The translations under genes and the position numbers were made by a program. The notes below the pieces were generated by a model. It was given only the letters and a program-made list of their open reading frames with translations, ran no database searches and had not been told where the DNA came from. Shown here in pieces: positions 23,387 through 32,730 of a DNA stretch of 33,862 nt (positions are counted from its first letter, which is position 1; each line of letters starts with the position of its first letter). This stretch comes from Acidobacteria bacterium UBA2999 (GTDB lineage: Bacteria > Acidobacteriota > Vicinamibacteria > Vicinamibacterales > UBA2999). The stretch spans positions 1-33,862 of the forward strand of contig DDZV01000054.1 of the NCBI GenBank assembly GCA_002346475.1, written 5' to 3'.

Positions 23387-26176
23387 TCATGAGTTTACAG
23401 TTTCTGTTAGCGCGTCAGCGCACCGTTCGCACAGACCTTCTTTGTTTGGGTCTGATGTTAGTGTGGGCACGTAACGCCAGCAGCGTTCACATTTCATACC
23501 TGTTGCTCTTTCAACTTGAATTTTAAGATCATCAGATTCGTTCTTAGAGTCTATGTTGAGAACAACCTCAGACACAATAAACAGCATTGGTAGTTGCTCG
23601 TAATGTTGCGCAAGTAGTTTTCCAAGGAGATTTTCTTGAGCTTTTATTTTTACAATAGCTCCGAGCGAGGTGCCAATTACTTTGTTTTTCCGTTGTTCTT
23701 CAAGTGCGATGTTTACTTCGTTTCGCACTTCCAGTAGCTGGTTCCAATTATTCAGTAGCTCGCTATCAATGAATGTGTCAACACTGGGAAACTTTTCAAG
23801 ATGCACTGATGCGGAACGTTCTCCTGGTAAGTACTGCCACAATTGGTCTGCAGTAAACGGCAGGATAGGAGCCATTAAACGCGACAGGCCATCAACCATA
23901 AGATACATTGCTGTTTGCGCTGATCTTCTCCCGTGTGATTCAGATCCATATGTATATAAACGGTCCTTTGTAACATCTACATAGAATGCACTCAAATCTA
24001 CTGTGGCCAGTGCATTGAGTGTTTTAAAAATAGTCGGAAAGTCGTATGTATCGTACGCTTTGATAATTCTTTGAGCCGATTCTCCAAACTTAGCAAGAGC
24101 AAATCGATCTAATTCTTCCATGTGATCAAGTGGGACACTGTCTTTAGTAGGGTCAAAGTCGTACAGATTAGCTGTTAGGATTCGGCAGGTATTTCGTAAT
24201 TTACGGTAGGCTTCAACTACACGTGAAAGGATTTCCTGACCAACACGAACTTCCTCGCCAGTATCAACCATTGCAACCCAGAGGCGAAGGATTTCCGCGC
24301 CATTCTTGGCAATGATGTCTTGTGGGGCCACCGTATTTCCAATAGATTTTGACATTTTTCGCCCATCTTCATCGACGACAAAGCCATGCGTTAGTACTTC
24401 TCGAAATGGTGGTTGGCCGCGAGTTCCGAGACCAATTAGTAGCGAACTATGAAACCAGCCACGGTGTTGATCGCTACCCTCTAGGTACATATCGGCTGGC
24501 CAGCTAAGTTTTTGATCGTTGGTCAGGACAGATTCGTGGCTGGAACCAGAATCAAACCAAACATCAAGAATATTAGATTCACGTTTGAAGTTCCTCCCCC
24601 CACAATCTGGGCATGCGAGGTCTTTTGGTAGAAATTCTTCAAGAGGACGTTCGTACCAAGCATCAGCTCCATGTGATTCAAATACGATAGCAGCTTGCTC
24701 AGTGAGCGACTTTGTTAACAAGGATGTTTGGCAAGCATTACATGTAAAAGCTGGGATCGGGACTCCCCATGCCCGCTGGCGAGATATACACCAATCTGGG
24801 CGCAAAGAAATCATGTTGTATATACGATCTCGACCCCACGAAGGAAGCCAGTGGACCGAGTCAATTGCTTTAAGTGCGAGTCCACGCAGACCCTGTGCTT
24901 CCATAGAGATGAACCACTGTGATGTTGCCAACAAGATGACAGGTTCATGACAGCGCCAGCAATGTGGGTATGAATGTTCGTAATTCTCTTTATGCCATAG
25001 GTGGCCGCGGCTAACTAAAGCTTCCTCAATCTTTGAATTTGAAGCCCAGACGTTTTCTCCACCAAATAGTTCGACAGTATCAAGGAAGTGACCGTTTGGA
25101 CCCACAGGTGCATAAATATCAAGTCCGTATTTAAGACCTGTCTTGTAGTCATCAACACCATGTCCAGGTGCTGTATGTACTGCACCAGTACCTTGCTCTA
25201 GTGTGACGTAATCACCATTTACTCCAAGTGATTCTCGCTTATATAGAGGGTGATGAAATAGCAGATGTTCCATTAAAGAGCCAGAGAATGTAACTATTGG
25301 ATTACCGAATGGTCGCTGGACGGCTGTTGACACTCTCTCAGCCATTCCCTCAGCTACGATCACAGTTGTTTCGCCAACTCTGTAGGCTCCATAGGTGTAG
25401 GAAGGATGAAATGTGATAGCAAGGTTGGATGGGATGGTCCATGGAGTCGTAGTCCAGATGAGGACAGACAGTCTATGCCCAGACAGTTCTGGTATCTGGG
25501 AGCTAAGCTTTTCACTGCTCTCTGGTGAGAGAGGGAATTCTACGTAGATTGAAGGTGATACGTGTGTTTCGTATTCAACTTCAGCTTCAGCAAGTGCTGT
25601 TTGACAGTTCATACACCAGTGAACAGGTTTTTTACCTTTGTAAACCATCCCCTGTTCAACAAATCGTCCAAGAGCACGAGTTATGGCAGCCTGATATGAA
25701 TAATCCATCGTCAGGTAGGGTTTGTCCCAAGAGCTTAGAATCCCAAGCCGCTTGAATTCAGCACGTTGAATTTCGACAAATTTTTCGGCATAACGACGGC
25801 ATGCTCGCCTGAAGTCTGCTATGTCAAGTTCCCGTTTTTTTCCGCCGAGTTCCCGGTCGACATTAAGTTCAATGGGTAATCCATGACAGTCCCAACCTGC
25901 AACGTACGGAGCGTCAAAGCCAGCCATACTTCGACTCTTGACAACAAAGTCCTTTAGAATTTTATTTAAGGCATGACCAATATGGATTTTTCCATTTGCG
26001 TACGGTGGACCGTCATGAAGAACAAACTTTTTTTCACCCTGGCGTATTGCACGTAGTTGTTCGTACAAATTTATTTCTTCCCACCGACGGATCATTTCCG
26101 GCTCAGTTTTTTGTAGATTGGCTTTCATCGGAAAACCTGTGTGAGGCAGGTTGACCGTTTTTTTCCACTCAGGCAT
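23387..26176 (-). CDS. ileS: Isoleucyl-tRNA synthetase
   Basis: Class I synthetase charging tRNA-Ile. It has HIGH at residues 65-68 in PPYANGKIHIGHALNK, the editing domain with WTTTPWTIPSNLAI and GTGAVHTAPGHG.DDY, SRQRAWGVPIP, the KMSKS signature (about 605-609, GRKMSKSIGN), an anticodon-binding domain, and a C-terminal zinc knuckle with CERCWRYVP and CERC. At 929 aa it matches the bacterial (type 1) enzyme. ATG start with GGAAAG 8 bases upstream. No T-box leader is evident in the 293-base divergent region. It heads ileS-lspA-lgt-rluD. Confidence 0.98.
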   Translation of the reverse strand: MPEWKKTVNLPHTGFPMKANLQKTEPEMIRRWEEINLYEQLRAIRQGEKKFVLHDGPPYANGKIHIGHALNKILKDFVVKSRSMAGFDAPYVAGWDCHGLPIELNVDRELGGKKRELDIADFRRACRRYAEKFVEIQRAEFKRLGILSSWDKPYLTMDYSYQAAITRALGRFVEQGMVYKGKKPVHWCMNCQTALAEAEVEYETHVSPSIYVEFPLSPESSEKLSSQIPELSGHRLSVLIWTTTPWTIPSNLAITFHPSYTYGAYRVGETTVIVAEGMAERVSTAVQRPFGNPIVTFSGSLMEHLLFHHPLYKRESLGVNGDYVTLEQGTGAVHTAPGHGVDDYKTGLKYGLDIYAPVGPNGHFLDTVELFGGENVWASNSKIEEALVSRGHLWHKENYEHSYPHCWRCHEPVILLATSQWFISMEAQGLRGLALKAIDSVHWLPSWGRDRIYNMISLRPDWCISRQRAWGVPIPAFTCNACQTSLLTKSLTEQAAIVFESHGADAWYERPLEEFLPKDLACPDCGGRNFKRESNILDVWFDSGSSHESVLTNDQKLSWPADMYLEGSDQHRGWFHSSLLIGLGTRGQPPFREVLTHGFVVDEDGRKMSKSIGNTVAPQDIIAKNGAEILRLWVAMVDTGEEVRVGQEILSRVVEAYRKLRNTCRILTANLYDFDPTKDSVPLDHMEELDRFALAKFGESAQRIIKAYDTYDFPTIFKTLNALATVDLSAFYVDVTKDRLYTYGSESHGRRSAQTAMYLMVDGLSRLMAPILPFTADQLWQYLPGERSASVHLEKFPSVDTFIDSELLNNWNQLLEVRNEVNIALEEQRKNKVIGTSLGAIVKIKAQENLLGKLLAQHYEQLPMLFIVSEVVLNIDSKNESDDLKIQVERATGMKCERCWRYVPTLTSDPNKEGLCERCADALTETVNS

Positions 26177-26347
26177 TACTAGTTCTTTCCTCGATGGGTA
26201 GTGCAGGGTCGCTATCGTGGTTCCACCACAGAAGTTTTGACCGGCTGCAACTTGAGCCTATCGCATTGTCTGATAGCGATGTCTAACAATTGTACTCCGG
26301 AGGCAGGCCTATAATAGAAGAATGGGTTCTTCCTATATGTTAATCAA

Positions 26348-26470
26348 GTGAATTTCAGCAAGATTATAAACATCGTAAATGATAAGGCACACAGCACAGT
26401 TATGAACACGCTAAATTCAGCAACATGGAGTAACCGCCTTGTTGGGAGTTCTTACGAGACAGGATTCTAA
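26348..26470 (+). CDS. Possible 40-codon leader reading frame before the HAD gene
   Basis: From GTG 26348 (or from ATG 26402, 22 codons) an open frame ends at TAA 26468-26470, whose last base is the A of the HAD gene's ATG (TAATG). The overlap resembles translational coupling, but neither start has a ribosome site, and the peptide (ending SSYETGF) shows no domain. A TATAAT at 26310-26315 upstream lacks a good -35. It may be chance. Confidence 0.2.
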   Translation: MNFSKIINIVNDKAHSTVMNTLNSATWSNRLVGSSYETGF

Positions 26471-27171
26471 TGACAGAGGTGCCAGTTAAAGGGGTTTTTT
26501 TTGATGTAGATTTCACGCTCATCTATCCAGGGTCAACATTCCAGGCTGAGGGTTATGTTCAATTTTGTACACGTCACGGTATCAAGGTTGATCGAGGTCT
26601 CTTTGATCGAGCGGTGATTGAGGCAGCACCAATACTTGATGGAAGTTCGTCGCTCGTGTACGACGAAGGTATGTTTACACGTTATACAACTGCCATTATC
26701 AAAACTATGGGTGGAACCGGTAAGTCTGTTAGCGCATGTGCACGTGAGATTTCAAAGACCTGGGCAGTAAATCGACATTTTCATTTGTATAAAGATGTCA
26801 GACCTATTCTTGGAACATTATCCAGGAAAGGCATTAAAGTTGGCCTTATTTCAAATTCTGACAGGTGCCTTCTTTCTTTCCAGAGCCATTTTGAACTTAG
26901 GGACCTCATTGCTGGGACAGTGTCATCAGCAGAACATGGTTACCTAAAGCCTCATCCGAGTATTTTTAGAGCTGCACTTCAGGCAGTTGGAGTAAAGCCA
27001 GAAGAGTCAATTATGGTTGGGGATAGTCTCACGCAAGATATTGAAGGTGCTCGGCGGGTTGGTATGGGTGGCGTCCTAGTACGGCGAACAATTAATCATA
27101 GCGTTACACCTGTTTTGCCAGAAAGTGTTTTAGTGATTCACACATTATCTGAGTTGGAGCAATTTATTTAA
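26470..27171 (+). CDS. HAD-superfamily hydrolase (phosphatase-like)
   Basis: A haloacid-dehalogenase-fold enzyme, probably a phosphatase. All four motifs are present: D12 and D14 in FFDVDFTLI (nucleophile and acid), SNSD in VGLISNSDR, the lysine in GYLKPHPSIF, and GDSLTQDIEGARRVG. The cap between motifs I and II is helical, as in REG-2-like and phosphoglycolate-phosphatase-like members. At 233 aa it is a normal length. AGGA lies 7 bases before the ATG. It is isolated between the divergent ileS and the convergent HIT gene, so context gives no substrate. Confidence 0.9.
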   Translation: MTEVPVKGVFFDVDFTLIYPGSTFQAEGYVQFCTRHGIKVDRGLFDRAVIEAAPILDGSSSLVYDEGMFTRYTTAIIKTMGGTGKSVSACAREISKTWAVNRHFHLYKDVRPILGTLSRKGIKVGLISNSDRCLLSFQSHFELRDLIAGTVSSAEHGYLKPHPSIFRAALQAVGVKPEESIMVGDSLTQDIEGARRVGMGGVLVRRTINHSVTPVLPESVLVIHTLSELEQFI

Positions 27172-27215
27172 AGGATTGATAAACACTGAAGGTGAAAACA
27201 CGTAAATTATTCACA

Positions 27216-27560
27216 TTAACCTGGAGGCCAGTTCAATTGGCGTCCGGCGAGCAAGTGTAGATGAATGTGAAACACAGTTTGTCCGGCATTTTTGTTTGTA
27301 TTGAATACGGTCCTGTAACCTTCTTCGTGAACCCCGTTGTCTTTTGCGAGACTTGCTGCCAGCCGTTGCATTGCGCCAATTAGAGCGTCGTTTTCTTGGC
27401 TGAGTTCGTTTAAAGTAGCCACGTGTTTTCTGGGCACGATAAGAACATGTAGTGGAGCCTGAGGATTTACATCTTGAAAAGCAACTAGGTTTTCGTCTTC
27501 GTACAGAATCCTGCTAGGAATTTGACCATCAATAATCTTGCAGAAAAGGCAATCATTCAT
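27216..27560 (-). CDS. HIT-family (HINT-like) nucleotide hydrolase
   Basis: A 114-aa histidine-triad protein that hydrolyses purine nucleoside phosphoramidates or related nucleotides. It has the zinc-type start CLFCKII (C4, C7), FQDVNPQAPLHVLIVPRKHVA at 28-48, and the triad H98, H100, H102 in HIHLHLLAGR. I start it at ATG 27560 (MNDCLFCK); the open frame extends 44 codons further, but that part runs into prmC and is unlike the family. It lies 70 bases after prmC, likely in the same transcript. Confidence 0.92.
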   Translation of the reverse strand: MNDCLFCKIIDGQIPSRILYEDENLVAFQDVNPQAPLHVLIVPRKHVATLNELSQENDALIGAMQRLAASLAKDNGVHEEGYRTVFNTNKNAGQTVFHIHLHLLAGRQLNWPPG

Positions 27561-27630
27561 GAGTTTTCTCAAGTGCTGAGCGAGTTTCAATTGTAACAGC
27601 CAGCAATTTTTAAAAGAAATTACTAAGCAA

Positions 27631-28482
27631 CTACCGTTTTTGCAGTACAGCAGTTCTGGGGATGTCTTGTAAATCTTTTCGTATTTTCTCAATAGAAAAA
27701 TATGGATATTGATCTACCAATTTGCAGACAAGATCATCCTGGCCCAATCCGAATTCAAAAATTAAGTGTCCATTTGGAACAAGAGTTTGACTGGCAGCTT
27801 CAATGACACCTTTAATGTCTCGTAAGCCATCCTTGCCACCAAACAGTGCAACATGGGGTTCGTACCCAGCGACTTGCCGTGGGAGTGCTGATTTAGCAAT
27901 ATCCATAACGTAAGGTGGATTTGCAACTATTACTTCAAAAGGGCCGTCGATGTCGTCGAGGTAAGAAGTAGCTTTAAAATCTATGCGTTTAAACACGTTG
28001 TGTTTCGTAGCATTTTTTCGACTAACATCAAGTGCGTCTTCTGAAATATCTGTTGCTGTAAGCTGAGCAAGAGGTCGTTCGTAGGCAATCGCAACAGCCA
28101 GGCAGCCACTTCCAGTGCCGATATCCGCAACCGATACGGATCGATTGGTTGGGATATTTGCAAGTGCTTCCTCGATAATTAGTTCGGATTCTGGTCTTGG
28201 GATCAAGACAGCTGACGATACTAAAAACTTTAGTTCCCAAAATTCTTTATAACCTACGATGTACGCTGTTGGCTCACGTTGTTCACGGCGAGCAATGTAC
28301 TCAGAAAAACGTGGTTCAAGGGCGTGAGGGACTGTAGATGACCACTCAGCGATTAGTTGTGCATCGTCCCATCCAAGAATTGTTCTAGCGTACAGGCTGA
28401 CGTCAATAGCAGCTTCATCAGCTGAGATTCCAGCTTCTTCAAGTTGTGCTTTTGCTTCAGCAAGTGATTGTTGCAACGTCAA
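27631..28482 (-). CDS. prmC: Peptide chain release factor N5-glutamine methyltransferase
   Basis: Methylates the GGQ glutamine of release factors. It has an N-terminal helical domain (1-75), then a Rossmann methyltransferase with VLIPRPESE at 92-100, the SAM loop DIGTGSG at 120-126, and the glutamine-binding NPPY at 188-191. At 283 aa it is normal. The start is TTG (28480-28482), overlapping the prfA stop by TTGA, so it is translationally coupled to its own substrate protein. Confidence 0.96.
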   Translation of the reverse strand: MTLQQSLAEAKAQLEEAGISADEAAIDVSLYARTILGWDDAQLIAEWSSTVPHALEPRFSEYIARREQREPTAYIVGYKEFWELKFLVSSAVLIPRPESELIIEEALANIPTNRSVSVADIGTGSGCLAVAIAYERPLAQLTATDISEDALDVSRKNATKHNVFKRIDFKATSYLDDIDGPFEVIVANPPYVMDIAKSALPRQVAGYEPHVALFGGKDGLRDIKGVIEAASQTLVPNGHLIFEFGLGQDDLVCKLVDQYPYFSIEKIRKDLQDIPRTAVLQKR

Positions 28483-29552
28483 GTGACTGTTGTCGCTTCC
28501 TTGAGTTTTTCAGCGTTGTAAAAGGCAATAACTTGGTCAAGGATTTCCCCAACATCACCTTCTAAAACGTCATGTAAGCGATGGGTTGTGCAATTGATCC
28601 GATGATCTGTAATTCGACTTTGTGGAAAGTTATAAGTTCTAATTTTTTCTGAACGTTCACCAGTGCCGACTTGGCCACGACGTTCTTTAGCGATAGCTTC
28701 ATGCTGTTTTTGTGTTTCCATTTCATAGAGACGGGCTCGCAGTACTTTCATTGCCTTGGCACGATTTTTAATTTGTGATTTTTCATCCTGTTGCGACACA
28801 ACTAGACCGGTGGGGATATGGGTAATACGAACAGCAGAGTAAGTTGTATTAACACTTTGGCCACCTGGGCCACTTGAACAGAAAGTGTCAATACGAAGCT
28901 CGCTATCGTTTATTGTAATGTCGACGTCTTCTGCTTCTGGAAGCACAGCAACAGTGGCTGTAGAAGTATGTATGCGACCGCTAGCTTCTGTTTCCGGGAC
29001 ACGCTGTACTCGATGTACACCACTTTCATATTTCAAGCGACTGTACACCCTTTGTCCGGTGATTGATGCCACAAGTTCTTTAAGGCCATTATTTCCACTT
29101 TCACTAGTTGAAAGGACCTCAAGTTTCCATCCATTCTTCTCTGCGTAACGGTTATACATTCGAAATAAATTTCCGGCAAAAAGCGCTGCTTCGTCACCAC
29201 CAGTTCCAGCCCGAATTTCAAGAATGACATTTTTCTCGTCATTTCGATCTTTTGGAATGAGAAGAATTTTCAATTCTTGCAACAGTGATGCTTCTTTTTG
29301 TTCTAGGATTTTGAGTTCCTCATGTGCCAATTCACGGATGTCGGCTTCAGTTCCGTGGTCAAGTTCCTTGGTAAGTTCAATTTCTTTTTGAACAGTCTTG
29401 AAAGCCCTATACTTTTGAACAATAGGTTCTATTTCAGCCAGAGTTTTAAGCGTTTTTTGGTATTCAGAAGAAGTAGCCTGGATCTCGGCCGTTCCGAGTC
29501 TTGACATCAGCTCGTCGTATTGAACCTCAACGACATTTAGTTTATCGAACAT
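28479..29552 (-). CDS. prfA: Peptide chain release factor 1
   Basis: Terminates translation at UAA and UAG. It has the GGQ at 230-232 in CSSGPGGQSVNTTYSAVRITH and, at 186-188, PET within RVPETEASGRIHTSTATVAV, matching the PxT codon-recognition motif of RF1 rather than the SPF of RF2. RAGTGGDEAALFAGNLFRMY at 114-133 and LRARLYE near 290 are also family landmarks. At 357 aa it is a normal length. The ATG lacks a clear Shine-Dalgarno. It is followed directly by prmC, the standard arrangement. Confidence 0.97.
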   Translation of the reverse strand: MFDKLNVVEVQYDELMSRLGTAEIQATSSEYQKTLKTLAEIEPIVQKYRAFKTVQKEIELTKELDHGTEADIRELAHEELKILEQKEASLLQELKILLIPKDRNDEKNVILEIRAGTGGDEAALFAGNLFRMYNRYAEKNGWKLEVLSTSESGNNGLKELVASITGQRVYSRLKYESGVHRVQRVPETEASGRIHTSTATVAVLPEAEDVDITINDSELRIDTFCSSGPGGQSVNTTYSAVRITHIPTGLVVSQQDEKSQIKNRAKAMKVLRARLYEMETQKQHEAIAKERRGQVGTGERSEKIRTYNFPQSRITDHRINCTTHRLHDVLEGDVGEILDQVIAFYNAEKLKEATTVT

Positions 29553-29620
29553 AATTTCACTAGTTACTAGAGTGCTTACTTAAGGGTACTACGTTTCTAT
29601 AGCAAGTCGTTGTCGCTGAC

Positions 29621-29866
29621 CTATCCTCCAGAAACTGGAGGTAAGAATGCTACCTCATCCCCATCGTTGACCTCAGCGTGCATACGCGAATAGTTAGCAT
29701 TGACTGCAACTGACACAGTCGTTTCATATTCAGCCATAGCCGGATGCTCGGTGACCAGTTGTTGCCATACAGTCTTCACTGTGGCGTTTTCTGGAATATC
29801 ACGCACAAGCTTTTCAACGCCAGCTAAATCATGAAGACGAGCGAAAAGGAGTATGGTTACCTGCAT
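29621..29866 (-). CDS. moaD: Molybdopterin synthase small subunit
   Basis: A ubiquitin-like sulfur carrier of molybdenum cofactor synthesis. The 81-aa protein starts VTILLFARLHDLAGVEK and ends EVAFLPPVSGG, whose C-terminal GG is the thiocarboxylation site. DGDEVAFLPPVSGG is characteristic of MoaD. It overlaps the 3' end of moaE by 10 bases, so the two subunits are made together. Confidence 0.95.
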   Translation of the reverse strand: MQVTILLFARLHDLAGVEKLVRDIPENATVKTVWQQLVTEHPAMAEYETTVSVAVNANYSRMHAEVNDGDEVAFLPPVSGG

Positions 29867-30384
29867 GCAATACGATACGCAGATGATCGCGCTTCCTCGT
29901 CATCGGGATCAGCTGTGGCATTTTCAAGCCATATGTGGCCACCTTCGAAATGTTCTCGCTTCCAGATTGGTGCAATCTGTTTAACCCGTTCAATTGTGTA
30001 TCGGCACGCTGCAAATGCATCAGCTCTGTGTGGTGATGTAGCAGCGATAACCACGCTTGTTTCTCCTAACTCAAGACGCCCAATCCTATGGTGAATCCCT
30101 ATTTCAACTTTTGGCCACGCTGTATGTACCTCGTTACGGATACGCTGAAATATTTGTTCAGCTAAGGATTCATAGGCTTCATATTCTAGAAATAAGACAG
30201 TACGGCCCAGGTTAACGTTTCGTACAATGCCGCTAAACGATGCTACGGCTCCATAGTTGCCAATTGAGGCTGATACCTGGCTAATTAGTTCATCAAGGCT
30301 TAGGGGTTCACGAGTAATTAAGACTAGTGGTGCATCCACGGGTTCAGTATACGGTGCAGATTCATCACTCTTAGACATCATCAT
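29857..30384 (-). CDS. moaE: Molybdopterin synthase catalytic subunit
   Basis: Transfers sulfur from MoaD to precursor Z. It has GAVASFSGIVRNVNLGR with YEAYESLAEQ, HRIGRLELGETSVVIAATSPHRADAFAACRYTIERVKQIAPIWKRE, where the terminal lysine is in the catalytic position, then GGHIWLE. At 175 aa it carries an N-terminal extension of about 25 residues compared with short MoaEs. Three adjacent ATGs are available (30384, 30381, 30378); the first overlaps the thiD stop as ATGA. Confidence 0.95.
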   Translation of the reverse strand: MMMSKSDESAPYTEPVDAPLVLITREPLSLDELISQVSASIGNYGAVASFSGIVRNVNLGRTVLFLEYEAYESLAEQIFQRIRNEVHTAWPKVEIGIHHRIGRLELGETSVVIAATSPHRADAFAACRYTIERVKQIAPIWKREHFEGGHIWLENATADPDDEEARSSAYRIACR

Positions 30385-31169
30385 TTATAAAATTTCCAAA
30401 AGTGGTCCATTGGACCATAACCCTGTCCAACTGGTATGCCAGCTTGCACAGCTCCAGCGATGTACTTCTGCACCAGTGGGATAGCATCGTTGAGTGATCG
30501 TCCGAGCGCAAGATTTGCTGCCAGTGCCGCTGCAAATGTGCAGCCTGTGCCATGAATAGAACGACCTTTTACTCGGTTTATAGTAAATTCAGAAAATTTG
30601 AGGCCGTCGTAGACAACATCTACTATCTTTGAAGATGAGAGATGTCCACCTTTGATTACCACTGCCGCTGGGCCGAGGCTACAAATACGGCGCGTTGCTT
30701 CTAGGTGGTCATCGTGGCTTTGTATGGTCATTTGAGCAAGCATCTCAGCTTCAGGAATATTTGGCGTTATAACAAAAGCATGTGGAAGCAGTAGTGCTCT
30801 TATCGCTGTTACAGCGTCATTGTCTACTAGACGATCGCCACTTTTCGCAAACATGACAGGATCAACGACCAAATAAGGCAGTTGTAACTTTTTAATGATA
30901 GAGGCAACAGTAGTTACGATAGCGGCCGTTGGGAGCATGCCAGTTTTAACAGCATGCACATCCATATCTTCAGTAATGGCATTAATTTGAGCTTCAATAA
31001 GCTCAGGAGTCACAGCGTCAAAATCATGGACACGCTGTGTATTTTGTGCCGTAACTGCTGTAATTGCAGAGACTCCGTACACGCCGTGGGAGGCGAAGGT
31101 CTTTAAATCCGCCTGAATACCAGCCCCTCCGCTTGGGTCACTTCCAGCAATACTAAGTGCTATACGCAT
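30381..31169 (-). CDS. thiD: Hydroxymethylpyrimidine/phosphomethylpyrimidine kinase
   Basis: Ribokinase-fold enzyme that phosphorylates the pyrimidine half of thiamine. It has ALSIAGSDPSGGAGIQADLKTF at 4-25, YGVSAITAVTAQNT at 31-44, VVDPVM at 101-106, and the anion-hole/catalytic GTGC at 207-210 in IHGTGCTFAAALAANLA. At 262 aa it is normal. It heads thiD-moaE-moaD with overlapping ends. Only 40 bases separate it from the divergent fumarase gene, too short for a TPP riboswitch. Pairing of ThiD with molybdopterin synthase is not a dedicated pathway link. Confidence 0.95.
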   Translation of the reverse strand: MRIALSIAGSDPSGGAGIQADLKTFASHGVYGVSAITAVTAQNTQRVHDFDAVTPELIEAQINAITEDMDVHAVKTGMLPTAAIVTTVASIIKKLQLPYLVVDPVMFAKSGDRLVDNDAVTAIRALLLPHAFVITPNIPEAEMLAQMTIQSHDDHLEATRRICSLGPAAVVIKGGHLSSSKIVDVVYDGLKFSEFTINRVKGRSIHGTGCTFAAALAANLALGRSLNDAIPLVQKYIAGAVQAGIPVGQGYGPMDHFWKFYK

Positions 31170-31209
31170 AGTTGATAGCTTTACTAGCTGATCAAATTAT
31201 ACTTACCGT

Positions 31210-32730
31210 ATGACTGCTGAGTTCTTCGACAGCGTACTTTCTTTAATTATCCGTACCTCAACTGATCTTCCTCCTGATGTTAGGGCTGCAATGAAAGTAG
31301 CGATGGAGCAGGAACAAGGAGGCACTCAGTCTGCGCAGGCTCTTACGATCATTGGTCAAAACATTGATCAAGCTGCCGATAATGAGGGTGCTATTTGCCA
31401 GGATACCGGAATGCCTACTTTTGAGGTAAAGACACCGGTTGGTTTGAACCAGATTGTTTTGAAGCAACTTATCAAGGATGCGATCGTTGAAGCAACCACT
31501 CGTGGGAAGCTTCGTTCAAATTCTGTCGATTCAATTAGTGGAGAAAATTCTGGTACTAACCTTGGACCTGGCACACCTATTATTCACTTTGACCAGTGGG
31601 AAAACGAGGACGAGATTGAAGTAAAACTTATCCTCAAGGGTGGCGGCTGCGAAAACGTGAACGCACAATACGCTCTGCCAATTGAGTTGCCACATCTTGG
31701 TCGTGCTGATCGAACATTAGAAGGTGTTCGCAAGTGCATTCTCCATGCGGTTTGGAAAGCCCAGGGTAAAGGCTGTGGCCCAGGGGCTGTTGGTGTTTGT
31801 ATCGGAGGCGATCGAACATCTGGCTATACGCATGCAAAGGAACAACTGTTTCGTACTTTGGATGACATTAATCCAGATTCCCGTCTTGCTGAAATCGAAG
31901 CTTCGATCATGGGTGAGGTCAATAATCTCAATATTGGGACGATGGGTTTTGGTGGCCGCGTATCGTTAATCGGTTGCAAAATCGGAGCTCTCAATCGACT
32001 GCCTGCGAGCTTCTTTGTGTCAGTTGCATATGACTGTTGGGCTTTTCGAAGACTAGGCGTGGTGATCGATGCAAAGACTGGAGCAATCAAAAAATGGTTG
32101 TACCGGGATCCACTTGTTCCAGTGGTTGCAATGGCCGATCAAGCTGGGTTTCAGCGTACGGGCAGAGAGGTTTTATTGCGAACTCCATTGACGAAAGAGC
32201 AGGTCCTTGATCTTAAAGTAGGCGATGTTGTCCTGGTATCTGGGCGTGTTTATACCGGGCGAGATGCGGTGCATGCACATTTAATGAATAACGATGCTCC
32301 GGTTGATCTCGGAGGCTCGGTCATATATCACTGTGGGCCAGTTGTTATGAAAGAAGGGGATGGTTGGAAGATTACTGCTGCGGGACCAACAACGAGCATT
32401 CGCGAAGAACCTTACCAGGCAGAGATTATTCGTAAATTTGGTGTTCGAGCTGTTATTGGAAAGGGTGGCATGGGAGGACAAACACTATCTGGGTTGCAAG
32501 AATCCGGAGCCGTGTACTTGAATGCCATAGGTGGTGCAGCTCAGTTTTATGCAAGGACGATTGAAAGAGTGGAAGGTGTTTCATTGATGGAATTTGGGAC
32601 ACCTGAGGCTATGTGGCATCTTACTGTGAAAGATTTTCCTGCCATTGTTACGATGGATGCTCATGGTAATAGTCTTCACAAAGATATTGAGCAGACATCT
32701 GCGAAAGAACTCGCTGCAATGGGTAGTTAG
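31210..32730 (+). CDS. fumA: Class I (iron-sulfur) fumarate hydratase
   Basis: Interconverts fumarate and malate using a 4Fe-4S cluster. The single 506-aa chain fuses the alpha part (1-290) with ICQDTGMPTFEVK (C63), LKGGGCENVNAQ, GVCIGGDRTSGY (C197) and SVAYDCWAFRR (C277) to the beta part (about 320-500) with KVGDVVLVSGRVYTGRDAVHAHL, YHCGPVV and GKGGM. The three named cysteines are the likely cluster ligands. A related L(+)-tartrate dehydratase function cannot be excluded by sequence alone. No Shine-Dalgarno is visible; it is divergent from thiD and overlaps the fdhE stop by 4 bases. Confidence 0.93.
   Translation: MTAEFFDSVLSLIIRTSTDLPPDVRAAMKVAMEQEQGGTQSAQALTIIGQNIDQAADNEGAICQDTGMPTFEVKTPVGLNQIVLKQLIKDAIVEATTRGKLRSNSVDSISGENSGTNLGPGTPIIHFDQWENEDEIEVKLILKGGGCENVNAQYALPIELPHLGRADRTLEGVRKCILHAVWKAQGKGCGPGAVGVCIGGDRTSGYTHAKEQLFRTLDDINPDSRLAEIEASIMGEVNNLNIGTMGFGGRVSLIGCKIGALNRLPASFFVSVAYDCWAFRRLGVVIDAKTGAIKKWLYRDPLVPVVAMADQAGFQRTGREVLLRTPLTKEQVLDLKVGDVVLVSGRVYTGRDAVHAHLMNNDAPVDLGGSVIYHCGPVVMKEGDGWKITAAGPTTSIREEPYQAEIIRKFGVRAVIGKGGMGGQTLSGLQESGAVYLNAIGGAAQFYARTIERVEGVSLMEFGTPEAMWHLTVKDFPAIVTMDAHGNSLHKDIEQTSAKELAAMGS

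Noticed and set aside
26177..26469. T-box leader upstream of ileS
   Set aside because: No conserved T-box-like core or terminator/antiterminator pair is visible on the minus strand before ileS.
27561..27692. A 44-codon N-terminal extension of the HIT protein
   Set aside because: It overlaps the prmC 3' end, is compositionally unlike the family, and MNDCLFCKII is the standard start of HINT-like proteins.
31170..31209. TPP riboswitch upstream of thiD
   Set aside because: Only 40 bases separate thiD from the fumarase start, far too few for a TPP aptamer, and no CUGAGA-type core is present.
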